Of a DNA stretch of 23,055 bases, positions 1-6,355 are shown in pieces. The position numbers and the translations under genes were made by a program. Each line of letters starts with the position of its first letter. Within the stretch, counting starts at the first letter, position 1. The notes below the pieces were generated by a model. The model was given only the letters and a program-made list of their open reading frames with translations, searched no databases and was not told the origin of the DNA. The DNA comes from Bacteroidales bacterium (lineage in GTDB: Bacteria > Bacteroidota > Bacteroidia > Bacteroidales > F082): the NCBI GenBank assembly GCA_017428285.1, contig JAFRRE010000096.1:1-23055 (forward strand). Reading direction: 5' to 3'.

Positions 1-181
1 ACAGCAGGTGGTAGGTCTTGTAGGGTTCGGTGATGGGGTGTTGTTCGTCGATGCGTTCGTTCACATCGTGACGGCTGGTCTGTCCTATCTTTATCCATCC
101 TGGGAAAGATGTGTCGTCGTACATGTAGATTTGCGGTATCGTCCGCCGCTCGTTAGGAAGTATCTGGTCTATCGTCTGCAT
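1..181 (-). CDS. N-terminus of a GIY-YIG/T5orf172-type protein, probably a DEAD/DEAH helicase-nuclease (partial, runs off left edge)
   Basis: Only the first 60 codons lie in the window. The translation starts MQTIDQILPNERRTIPQ and continues with IYMYDDTSFPGWIKIGQTSR and a downstream DVNERIDEQ. The Y-x-Y strand, the WIKIG core and the R..I..Q helix fit the GIY-YIG-like T5orf172/MUG113 nuclease fold. From memory of the family, an LPNERRT leader followed by this fold marks large restriction helicases that sit beside the two methyltransferase genes found at 1014-3162, so it may be the nuclease/translocase arm of that system. The ATG at 181 was chosen because family proteins start just before the LPNERR segment. 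It lies 74 bp after the toxin-like gene on the same strand, with no clear promoter between. The helicase part is an inference because it lies outside the window. Confidence 0.6.
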   Translation of the reverse strand, partial: MQTIDQILPNERRTIPQIYMYDDTSFPGWIKIGQTSRHDVNERIDEQHPITEPYKTYHLL

Positions 182-255
182 AATATGTCAGTTTGTTCGT
201 TTACGTTTTTATAAGCGAACGTCCTTATGCAGAAATAGTTAGGAGAAAACTTGTT

Positions 256-567
256 TTAATGATACAGACTGCCGTGAACTACATCACGAATCCAAACGAA
301 CTGCTTGCCAGTTGTTTCATCGATGCATACCTCAAAAGCGAACACAAAGCCTTCGCATAAGAATTCGTGCCATCCCTGATCAATCCATTCTTGCTTCAAC
401 CAAGCCTTACGAAACCCTTGCATTCTGCTTAGTGTCCGCAATCCTTTTTCCATCCGCCATATTTTTCTGTCCACCGTTTCCTTGGTCAAGGTAGGGTGGT
501 TCAGCAAGGCCGCATAGTAAAAGTCGTTGATCTTCTCAAACACCAATTCATCAATAAGTATCCTCAT
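256..567 (-). CDS. RelE/ParE-fold toxin-like protein
   Basis: This 103-residue protein has the order expected of a RelE/ParE-type toxin: an N-terminal strand (MRILIDELVF), two helices (roughly residues 13-50, ending in the basic GLRTLSRM), then three strands (AWLKQEWIDQGWHEFL, FVFAFEVCI, QFVWIRDVVH) and a terminal SLYH. RelE-family toxins cleave mRNA on the ribosome, while ParE-family toxins inhibit gyrase. I cannot tell which applies, and no catalytic set is obvious. The start overlaps the stop of the upstream gene by four bases (ATGA), the usual sign of translational coupling in toxin-antitoxin pairs. The family call rests on fold pattern and gene pairing rather than a diagnostic motif. Confidence 0.55.
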   Translation of the reverse strand: MRILIDELVFEKINDFYYAALLNHPTLTKETVDRKIWRMEKGLRTLSRMQGFRKAWLKQEWIDQGWHEFLCEGFVFAFEVCIDETTGKQFVWIRDVVHGSLYH

Positions 568-914
568 GCCTTTGTGCTGTAAAATTCATCCACCATTGCA
601 TACAATCTTTTGGTAAACTGGCTGACAGTCAAACTTCTGCGCTGTGCATCTTTGAAAGAGCATACACGAGGTACTATAGGCGTGTACTCAACGCATCCAG
701 TAGCATGATTATGGGTACTTTCAACCAAATCATCCATGTGCTGCTTGAATTCCTCAAGTGTAAAACAACGGGCTAATTCCTCTTCACTTATTGTGCGAGG
801 TTGAAGCGGAACGGCTGTTAACTCCTCATTGTTAACTTCAAGAGTGTCATATTGGAACTCGGGCTCGCTAGCCATCGAAGTTTTAGATTCTTCTGTGGAG
901 TAATCTTTTGCCAT
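564..914 (-). CDS. Putative antitoxin partner of the RelE/ParE-like gene
   Basis: A 116-residue protein of unknown family. The N-terminal half is acidic and low in complexity (repeated E, S and T) and looks disordered. The C-terminal half is helical and basic (SFKDAQRRSLTVSQFTKRLYAMVDEF). Disorder on one side and an ordered domain on the other is common in antitoxins, but the order and family are not recognised. An in-frame ATG lies upstream at 938, but a perfect -7 element occupies 936-943, so a transcript from it would begin downstream of that ATG. I therefore chose the ATG at 914. The stop overlaps the toxin-like start by four bases. The antitoxin role is inferred from this pairing. Confidence 0.5.
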   Translation of the reverse strand: MAKDYSTEESKTSMASEPEFQYDTLEVNNEELTAVPLQPRTISEEELARCFTLEEFKQHMDDLVESTHNHATGCVEYTPIVPRVCSFKDAQRRSLTVSQFTKRLYAMVDEFYSTKA

Positions 915-935
915 GTCATGGATGTTTTTACAGTG

Positions 936-943
936 CAAAAATA
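936..943 (-). promoter_or_regulatory. -7 promoter element for the toxin-antitoxin-like pair
   Basis: The minus strand reads TATTTTTG, a perfect Bacteroidetes -7 (TAnnTTTG). No convincing -33 TTTG is seen. A ten-base palindrome (AGAACGTTCT, 987-996) lies about 45 bp upstream and could be an operator. The element gives the pair its own promoter inside the larger same-strand cluster. Confidence 0.55.
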
Positions 944-1013
944 CACATCTTTCTCAAAAGAAGCCAGTTTTCTCCTAAAATTTCAAAGAACGTTCTGTTT
1001 GTGTTTTATATAA

Positions 1014-2528
1014 TTATTCCATTGGGCGAATCATACTCTCAATAAAGGCAATCTCGTCCTTGTCCAAGTCGTATTTCTTGTAAAGCATTTCGTCTGTCCA
1101 TGGGTGGGAGAAGTCTTGGAGGGGAACATACAAATATGTGTCGTGCGTCATGTTTTTATTCTTGCGAATACCAACCATAAAGCGGAAGAACTTAGTCTTC
1201 ATGTAGTCTGAAATACATTCTGCTTCAGTCTTGTCTTTTGTGAATATGCAAAGAAACGTTTCTGAACAAATCATGTTCGGTTCTCCAATCTCAGCCTTTC
1301 CAATTATCCGTGCTGGAATTGGATTCCCAAGTTGACCAGCCGCTCCGTCTGCTTTAGAAACAAAAAGTTTGTATTTTGGAAGAATGTCAGCATTTCGGGT
1401 AATAGTAACATTATCTTTAAGATACAGCACCTGTCGTTTGTTTTCATAGCGACATAATATCTTTCTACCCGTTTTCTGTGTGGTAATAAAATTCTCAATG
1501 TCTCCAACAAGATTAAATGGATTTCTTTTCGATACAATCTTTTCAAACGACAGCTCTTTCTTTGCTTGTACTTTTTGCAAAATGCTAATCACATTAGCAT
1601 CACGTATCATAATATCCCCACCATCATCCAGATAACGTTCACTCTCTATGATGTTGCCATCAGACTGGTGTAAAAACACCTTGCATTTGCCATTATGTTT
1701 GGCGTTGCGCATAAAATAGCAAACGCCACCTTCTATTTGGACTTGAGGAAAACAATCTCCAGCATTAATATAATCATGCAATACTTGCATATGTTTGTCT
1801 CCCAGCATTTCTTTTCTGAATTCGTCAAGGTGTTTTCCTCCAGTCATCCATCGAGATGGCATAATCATAACCAAATATACGGGATTGACTTTCTTTGCCT
1901 GTTGAACAAACAGTTGATATATCGGCATTGCACTAGAACCTGTTCCACCCCCATCACTCATCTGATATGGAGGGTTTCCAATAATTACATCAAATTGCAT
2001 ATTCCTGAAAATTTCGTTCAAGTTTTTGTGAATGAATGGATAAGCGTAGGACTCAATAGTTTCTACACGGTCGTATTGGGCACGGTTGGCTCCACAATAC
2101 TTGCATTTGCCATTTTCCCAAATGTGTTGGCAACGCATGTATCGCAAGTTGCCTTGTGCATCATCAAAACAAGTGGCCACACTATACTCACCATTGGCTT
2201 GTTTGGTGCAATAAAGTGTGCGGCGGCTCATTTCGGCAGTGAGGTCGGTGCAGGCAATGCCGAAGACCTGCTTGGTCATAATGTGGTCGATGCGCTGTTG
2301 CAAGTCGGGTATTTGCTCTTCCAGCCCTGCCAACAGCCGTTTGGCAATCTCGCGCAGGAAAACACCGCTTTTGCTACAAGGGTCAAGAAAGCGCGTCTTG
2401 CTGGAACGGAACAACTCCTGTGGCAACAGGTCGAGCATTCGGTTGGCCAACTCGGGCGAGGTGAAGACCTCATCGCTGCTCAGATTGGCCAAGCAATTGA
2501 GGATGTCGGGGCTATAGTTGTTCTTCAT
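1014..2528 (-). CDS. Eco57I-like N6-adenine DNA methyltransferase subunit with NPPY motif (M2)
   Basis: This 504-residue protein starts at MKNNYSPDIL. The SAM-binding motif I is degenerate (DPCSKSG, residues 49-55) instead of the usual DPxxGxG. The catalytic motif IV is intact: FDVIIGNPPY, with NPPY at 185-188. A short insert with C133, H135, C142 and C145 (CQH...CKYC) looks like a zinc finger. The remaining 300 residues are probably the target-recognition region typical of Eco57I-type enzymes. The ATG at 2528 overlaps the end of the upstream methyltransferase-like gene by 17 bases, so the two are likely translated together. Longer in-frame starts up to 2648 lie inside the upstream gene and encode no family-like sequence. 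Likely role: DNA modification in a restriction-modification or related defence system. Confidence 0.85.
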   Translation of the reverse strand: MKNNYSPDILNCLANLSSDEVFTSPELANRMLDLLPQELFRSSKTRFLDPCSKSGVFLREIAKRLLAGLEEQIPDLQQRIDHIMTKQVFGIACTDLTAEMSRRTLYCTKQANGEYSVATCFDDAQGNLRYMRCQHIWENGKCKYCGANRAQYDRVETIESYAYPFIHKNLNEIFRNMQFDVIIGNPPYQMSDGGGTGSSAMPIYQLFVQQAKKVNPVYLVMIMPSRWMTGGKHLDEFRKEMLGDKHMQVLHDYINAGDCFPQVQIEGGVCYFMRNAKHNGKCKVFLHQSDGNIIESERYLDDGGDIMIRDANVISILQKVQAKKELSFEKIVSKRNPFNLVGDIENFITTQKTGRKILCRYENKRQVLYLKDNVTITRNADILPKYKLFVSKADGAAGQLGNPIPARIIGKAEIGEPNMICSETFLCIFTKDKTEAECISDYMKTKFFRFMVGIRKNKNMTHDTYLYVPLQDFSHPWTDEMLYKKYDLDKDEIAFIESMIRPME

Positions 2529-3162
2529 ATCGGTAAAGTTGGGTGTAATGCAATGGTGGATAGGTACGCACAGGCTCGTCGAAACTTTGCACTTCGCCTT
2601 GCTCGTCGAAGAGGCTGTATTGGTGGTTTTTTGTGACAAGGAAATCAAACTGGAAGTCGCGCCGCGAGAACTGCATGCTGCCCGCGATGGGCGTCCACTC
2701 GCAGAAAGTGATGGGTTTGTCCTCGGCAGTGCGATAGGTCAGCGCATCGCCGCAGACGATATTCTTTTGCAGCATGTATCTGAGGCTTTCTTCATAACCG
2801 TTTGTACAGCCCTTTTTGCAAACTTGGTCAATCACTTCGGCAAACAACCGCTCACGGCAAGCCTCGGCATTGTCGGGCAGGATGTCAATGCCATAGCAGG
2901 AGCCTACGGCAATCAGGCTCTTGAACTCCCACTCGGTTGGGGTTTTGATGTCATTCAAAAGGGAAAGTTTGCGGCGTAGAATCTCGATAAGGAAATTCCC
3001 GTCACCGCAGGCAGGCTCGAGGAAGCGACTGTCGAGCCGGAAAGACTCGTCGCGCACCAAGTCGAGCATGGCGTTCACCTCGCGCGGATTGGTGAACACC
3101 TCGCCGTGGTCAGCCACCCTTTGGCGGCTTTTGATTTGTTTTGTGTTTTCGTTACTGGGCAT
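2512..3162 (-). CDS. Methyltransferase-like SAM-binding subunit lacking motif IV (M1)
   Basis: This 216-residue protein begins MPSNENTKQIKSRQRVADHG. It has a good motif I (LEPACGDGNFLIEIL, with EPACGDG at 49-55), a motif II-like acidic strand (YGIDILPDNAEACRERL, about 90-106) and a GDAL segment (138-141). Where the (D/N)PPY catalytic loop should follow the FDxI strand it reads FQFDFLVTKNHQYSLF, so motif IV is absent. It has the complementary set to the downstream gene, which has NPPY but a poor motif I, suggesting that the two act as a heteromer. The first codons (CCC AGT AAC) also form part of the leader RNA palindrome at 3152-3219. No Shine-Dalgarno site is visible; a T6 run directly precedes the ATG. 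Confidence 0.8.
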   Translation of the reverse strand: MPSNENTKQIKSRQRVADHGEVFTNPREVNAMLDLVRDESFRLDSRFLEPACGDGNFLIEILRRKLSLLNDIKTPTEWEFKSLIAVGSCYGIDILPDNAEACRERLFAEVIDQVCKKGCTNGYEESLRYMLQKNIVCGDALTYRTAEDKPITFCEWTPIAGSMQFSRRDFQFDFLVTKNHQYSLFDEQGEVQSFDEPVRTYPPLHYTQLYRYEEQL

Positions 3163-3207
3163 AAAAAATCGTGGAACTTTTCTTACGACTTCTTAGGTGT
3201 TCCACGA
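3163..3207 (-). terminator. Terminator-like hairpin abutting the M1 start codon (possible attenuator)
   Basis: The minus strand carries TCGTGGAAC (3207-3199), a 21-base loop and GTTCCACGA (3177-3169), a perfect 9-bp stem followed at once by six Ts (3168-3163) and then the ATG at 3162. This is the layout of an intrinsic terminator. The long loop would weaken it. Its position before the first codon suggests attenuation or start-site occlusion rather than simple termination. Confidence 0.5.
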
Positions 3208-3297
3208 CCTGCCCAGTAAGTAAGTAAAGCCCACGATTACTCGTAGGCGTTTACCGCTTTACTAAACTGGGCTTGATATGTGGAACTTCAAGAAGTC
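3163..3297 (-). promoter_or_regulatory. Structured mRNA leader of the methyltransferase operon with two alternative folds
   Basis: Read on the minus strand, three related arms occur in alternating orientation. Arm 1 (3297-3280, GACTTCTTGAAGTTCCAC) and arm 2 (3272-3256, GCCCAGTTTAGTAAAGC) can pair with arms 4 (3205-3187, GTGGAACACC..AAGAAGTC) and 3 (3230-3211, GCTTTAC..TTACTGGGC). This gives one large hairpin around a loop at 3231-3255. Alternatively, arm 4 pairs with arm 5 (3177-3169, GTTCCACGA) and arm 3 with the first codons of M1 (3160-3152, GCCCAGTAA). The folds exclude each other. The pairing is visible in the sequence; the regulatory switch is inference. A decayed inverted-repeat element is the main alternative. 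No clear promoter was found upstream. Confidence 0.5.
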
Positions 3298-3401
3298 AGT
3301 TAGAGCGAAAACGCTTTTATAATATGTTAGTTATGGTCTATATTTCTTTCTTTATCAAATAATTAAATAATTAATTCAATATTTTTATTAATTCATAGAT
3401 A

Positions 3402-4076
3402 CTATTTCATCAAATGCAATTCCCGATAAGCACGTCTAATGTTATCTTGAAACTGCCGATACGATTGAAGCTGACTCAATTTTTCAATTGATATTTTTTG
3501 CCCTATGGCAAGGTAGATGTCGCTAATATTCAACTCCCTTCTCCTACGTTTTGTCTTTTCTTGTTGGGCAATTCTAATGGCTTCTTCGATAATAAATTTC
3601 GGGTCTGCTATTGTTTCAGGTGCTCTATCAATCTTAAGTTCATTGTCTGTCTTTGTGGTTCCAATCTCGGTTTTTAGCAAAACCTTATCAACCAGCATCC
3701 ATGATTCCATCATTTGAACAGGAATTATGGGAACAATTATTTTGCATGTAGTTTTATTGTCTTGGACGTTAATTAGTTCTTGAGCTGGAGCTATCATGGT
3801 ATCAAGTGCGTTTTGATTTGTCGGGCCATCAGCATCTACATGGATACAAAGTATCATCATGCCAATATCATCAACACCTTGTCGCGCAGCTAATAATGCA
3901 TATTCTTTAAAAGTAAGCCCAATTTTATTTACTTTTAAATGCCAAATGACGGGCTCCACATCTCCAAAGCACTCAAATGCGATTTCCTCAAAAGACCTTT
4001 CGATGATCTTTTCTAAGAAACGCACATCAGTTCTTCCCTCTGTTGTATATCCTATGAATACTTGTTTTGTTGCCAT
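3402..4076 (-). CDS. TOPRIM-type nuclease subunit (DUF4276-like), partner of the AAA ATPase
   Basis: This 224-residue protein opens with a TOPRIM signature: a strand (KQVFIGYTTEGRTDVRFLEKI) carrying the conserved glutamate E13 in TEGRTD, then CIHVDADGPT with the DxD pair at D81 and D83. These residues bind metal in TOPRIM nucleases. The sequence resembles DUF4276 proteins, which pair with ABC-type ATPases. It starts two bases after the stop of the ATPase gene (TAA TATG), so the two form an operon. By analogy with OLD nucleases and PARIS (AriA ATPase with AriB TOPRIM), the pair probably senses phage and then cleaves nucleic acid. The DUF assignment is from memory; the TOPRIM residues are visible. 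Confidence 0.72.
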   Translation of the reverse strand: MATKQVFIGYTTEGRTDVRFLEKIIERSFEEIAFECFGDVEPVIWHLKVNKIGLTFKEYALLAARQGVDDIGMMILCIHVDADGPTNQNALDTMIAPAQELINVQDNKTTCKIIVPIIPVQMMESWMLVDKVLLKTEIGTTKTDNELKIDRAPETIADPKFIIEEAIRIAQQEKTKRRRRELNISDIYLAIGQKISIEKLSQLQSYRQFQDNIRRAYRELHLMK

Positions 4077-4078
4077 AT

Positions 4079-5461
4079 TTACTCTCCACTCAATGAACTC
4101 AAATATTCCTTTACTGTCAGTATTGAGACTTTTTTATCCTGTTCGGAAATAGGGAGCGTAAGTTGACCATCCTTCGCCACAGGAAGAATCGTGGTGTTTT
4201 TTGTCTTTTGTTTTCTCCCATTTATCTCTTGTATTCTAGTCCTCATTTCAGCAAAATGAAGAGAAACATTAATGTCCTGTGCCCAATACATATGGATGAT
4301 ATTGACCAGCAGTGGAGAATGAGTATTGACTATCACCTGTCTTAATGGCATTTCCGAATCCATAAAGTCTGTTGACAAGTCTTTTAAAAGGTCAACCATT
4401 GTTTTAATTCGAAATGGATGAATACCGTTTTCTGGTTCCTCAAAACATAAAAGACCTGTGTGTGTGTCATCTTGTTCCAAGATACATAAGGTCAGCATCC
4501 TTAATGTTCCTTCCGAAAGAACCCTAGAGGAGTATTCTTTCCCATCTTCTCCTTTTAAATATATTACATACTGTTTATTTTCAACATCATCCTTCACCTC
4601 AACTTCAGAGTAATTAGTAATAAACTTGCTGAGTTTTCTGGATATTTCCTTTAAACAGTATGGGTCTTTCTGTTTGATTCGGAAAAGGGCTGCAGCCAAG
4701 TTTTTTCCAGAGAACGAAATGGAATCTTCGCCTGTTTTTTTGCTGGTCGGCTGTCGGAGATCTTCGGGGTTTAATTGTAGGAAATTCCAACTCTTCATTT
4801 CCTCTTTTGCTGCAAGAATATGTCGAAAATCAACAGAATCAAAACTGCTCAAAATCGTTTTTTTTGCATGCTGAAGATTAATAACACGCTTTTTCCCAGA
4901 AGTTCCATCTTGTGGAACATAAACAACGGGTATGTCGTTTTCAATTCTTGTTTCAATATATGGAACACCTCGCTTGCCTGTTACAACTTTAGGGCGCCAA
5001 AATTCAATTTGTTTATTGGGAATAAGTTTTATCCAATTATCATCGTTATGTTTTATTGTGTTCAGTCTTTCGTGTACAACTTCTAAATCATCCAACCCAT
5101 TATCATTTATAAAATGCTTTATTTTTAATTCGTAATGAAGTCTTGTATACTTTAAAGTCGCAGTTGCCCCCCATGCGTCTGTAATATCTTTATTAACCAG
5201 CATTTCAACAACGAACTCCATGACTGATGCGCACTCGCCATTGTCATATTGAGTGAATAGCTCATGCAGGTCACCTCTCTGGTTTTCACGAAATGCTGTA
5301 TGAACTTTGTCAACCTCCGCCAGTCGTGAAAGCAGTCGTAATGCATCAAAGAGGTTACTTTTCCCAGCAGCATTTGCTCCAGCAATTACGGTTAAGGGAG
5401 TAAAAGTCATTTCAAAATCTTGAAAAGACTTAAACCCATTTATTTTAATATAGGTCAGCAT
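4079..5461 (-). CDS. AAA/ABC-type ATPase of an OLD/PARIS-like two-gene defence system
   Basis: This 460-residue SMC/RecF-like ATPase begins MLTYIKINGFKSFQDFEMTF, typical of the AAA_15/AAA_21 families. Visible motifs in order are Walker A GANAAGKSN (28-36), the ABC signature LSEGT (316-320), Walker B LLCFEEPENG (337-346) with the catalytic glutamate, and the H-loop NTHS (379-382). The short insert between Walker A and the signature is too small for a long coiled coil. It is the first gene of a two-gene operon with the TOPRIM protein and has its own promoter. In such systems the ATPase is the sensor or scaffold and the TOPRIM partner the effector. All motifs look intact. The exact system name cannot be fixed from sequence alone. 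Confidence 0.85.
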   Translation of the reverse strand: MLTYIKINGFKSFQDFEMTFTPLTVIAGANAAGKSNLFDALRLLSRLAEVDKVHTAFRENQRGDLHELFTQYDNGECASVMEFVVEMLVNKDITDAWGATATLKYTRLHYELKIKHFINDNGLDDLEVVHERLNTIKHNDDNWIKLIPNKQIEFWRPKVVTGKRGVPYIETRIENDIPVVYVPQDGTSGKKRVINLQHAKKTILSSFDSVDFRHILAAKEEMKSWNFLQLNPEDLRQPTSKKTGEDSISFSGKNLAAALFRIKQKDPYCLKEISRKLSKFITNYSEVEVKDDVENKQYVIYLKGEDGKEYSSRVLSEGTLRMLTLCILEQDDTHTGLLCFEEPENGIHPFRIKTMVDLLKDLSTDFMDSEMPLRQVIVNTHSPLLVNIIHMYWAQDINVSLHFAEMRTRIQEINGRKQKTKNTTILPVAKDGQLTLPISEQDKKVSILTVKEYLSSLSGE

Positions 5462-5490
5462 ATTAATTCCTATTCAAATAGTTTATTTTG

Positions 5491-5520
5491 CAAAAATACA
5501 TATTTATTTTGAATCACCAA
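5491..5520 (-). promoter_or_regulatory. Promoter of the ATPase-TOPRIM operon
   Basis: The minus strand has TTGG (5520-5517) as a -33-like element, 18 bases, then a perfect -7 TATTTTTG (5498-5491). The start codon follows at 5461, leaving a leader of roughly 20-25 bases. Confidence 0.6.
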
Positions 5521-5549
5521 TTATTCCTCATCACCTCATCTACCAAATC

Positions 5550-5810
5550 CTACATCCCATACTCCATCTCCCGCATAAACTCATCAGCCACATAAAGGTC
5601 TCCATAAAGATAAAGGCCAGTGGACTTGTCATGTAGGTTAGCGCAGGTCTGGCTTTCGTAAAACAGTTGCAGGGCTTTCACGGGTTCAATATTCAGCCGT
5701 TTGGACAACTCCATTGAAATGGCACCAATGCGGTTGCTCATGATAATCTCCTGTATGACAGGCGACTTAACGGGGTCGTCATATTGCTTCTGTTCCATCA
5801 TTTCACTCAT
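5550..5810 (-). CDS. Small DUF3791-like protein, second gene of the pair
   Basis: This 86-residue helical protein (IGAISMELSKRLNIEPVKALQLFYESQTCANLHD..GLYLYGDLYVADEFMREM) resembles the DUF3791 family. Proteins of that family are often encoded next to a DUF3990 gene, which is not present here. I chose the ATG at 5810 because it overlaps the upstream stop as ATGA and follows a purine-rich GGAGGGCAGGAA; an in-frame ATG at 5837 lies inside the upstream gene. The function is unknown. It sits directly upstream of the ATPase-TOPRIM operon on the same strand. Confidence 0.55.
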   Translation of the reverse strand: MSEMMEQKQYDDPVKSPVIQEIIMSNRIGAISMELSKRLNIEPVKALQLFYESQTCANLHDKSTGLYLYGDLYVADEFMREMEYGM

Positions 5811-6046
5811 TTCCTGCCCTCCCAATTGTTCATACATTCAACCAACACATCCGCAAGGTTCTCTCGGCTCTCACTATGAAGGGTTTCGTAGTGCGGAAGT
5901 ATAAACCGTTCTATCAGTCCCACGCGTTTCATCCGTTGATACACCTCTTTGTAGGAAGTGTTCAGCAGTCGGGCGGTGGTCTCGATGCAAGTGGCCACAA
6001 AAGTCATCATCACTTGTGTCCTCGGTATTTCTACAACATTCTTCAT
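5807..6046 (-). CDS. Small DUF3791-like protein, first gene of the pair
   Basis: This 79-residue protein (VMMTFVATCIETTARLLNTSYKEVYQRMKRVGLIERFILPHYETLHSESRENLADVLVECM) fits the DUF3791 pattern. That pattern is a helix of about 20 residues, a YKEVYQRM helix, a short G-L-I turn, and the hallmark HYETLHSES segment before a last amphipathic helix. No enzymatic motif is visible. It is the first gene of a two-gene unit and is preceded by a very good promoter. Such proteins are often found with toxin-like DUF3990 genes, so an antitoxin-like or adaptor role is plausible but unproven. Confidence 0.6.
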   Translation of the reverse strand: MKNVVEIPRTQVMMTFVATCIETTARLLNTSYKEVYQRMKRVGLIERFILPHYETLHSESRENLADVLVECMNNWEGRK

Positions 6047-6079
6047 AATGCAACCTTCAAGAAGGATTATTTATCACCG

Positions 6080-6110
6080 CAAAAATACAAATCTTTCCCT
6101 ATTTGGCAAA
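6080..6110 (-). promoter_or_regulatory. Near-ideal Bacteroidetes promoter of the DUF3791-like pair
   Basis: The minus strand reads TTTG (6110-6107), exactly 19 bases, then TATTTTTG (6087-6080), which is the phylum consensus for -33 and -7 at ideal spacing. The start codon follows at 6046. Confidence 0.75.
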
Positions 6111-6247
6111 ATGATTTATTCCTCTATTTCTGTCGGCAGCCTTCGTTCCAGTAGGGGTACAATTTGTCCCCCACCTGAATTTAAGTAATCAATAACCAAA
6201 ACGCATTATTCCATCATCCTCCCAAACTCTTCAAAACCTCCCATCCA

Positions 6248-6327
6248 TTAGTTTATTTTGTCTTGCTGTTATTAGTATATTTTGCTTCACTGTTGTTAGT
6301 TTATTTTGTCTTGCGACTATTAGTTTT
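6248..6327. repeat. 24-bp tandem repeat, about 3.3 copies
   Basis: Units beginning TTAG start at 6248, 6272, 6296 and 6320, an exact 24-bp period. The unit is TTAGTTTATTTTGTCTTGC plus five variable bases; the second unit differs most, and the fourth is partial. The array lies just after the end of the C10 protease gene, in a 245-bp stretch (6111-6355) where I see no gene. Confidence 0.75.
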
Positions 6328-6355
6328 TGCCTTTGCAAGAATACATAAGCGTTGA

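Noticed and set aside
2512..2528. Possible frameshift splitting one methyltransferase gene in two
   Set aside because: Each part has its own family-typical start and its own full lead-in to motif I, and motif I occurs in both. Two overlapping genes explain this better than a broken one.
1695..2636. Long plus-strand open frame opposite the M2 methyltransferase gene
   Set aside because: It is antisense to a gene with clear motifs and its translation has no recognisable domain; long shadows are common opposite coding DNA.
3152..3297. CRISPR-like repeat remnant
   Set aside because: The three related arms alternate in orientation and are not regularly spaced, which fits hairpins rather than a CRISPR array.
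3304..3315. AGCG-AAAA-CGCT hairpin followed by Ts as a plus-strand terminator
   Set aside because: The stem is only four pairs and there is no plus-strand gene upstream for it to serve.
6248..6327. Short CRISPR array
   Set aside because: Units are directly adjacent with no spacers and there are no cas genes.
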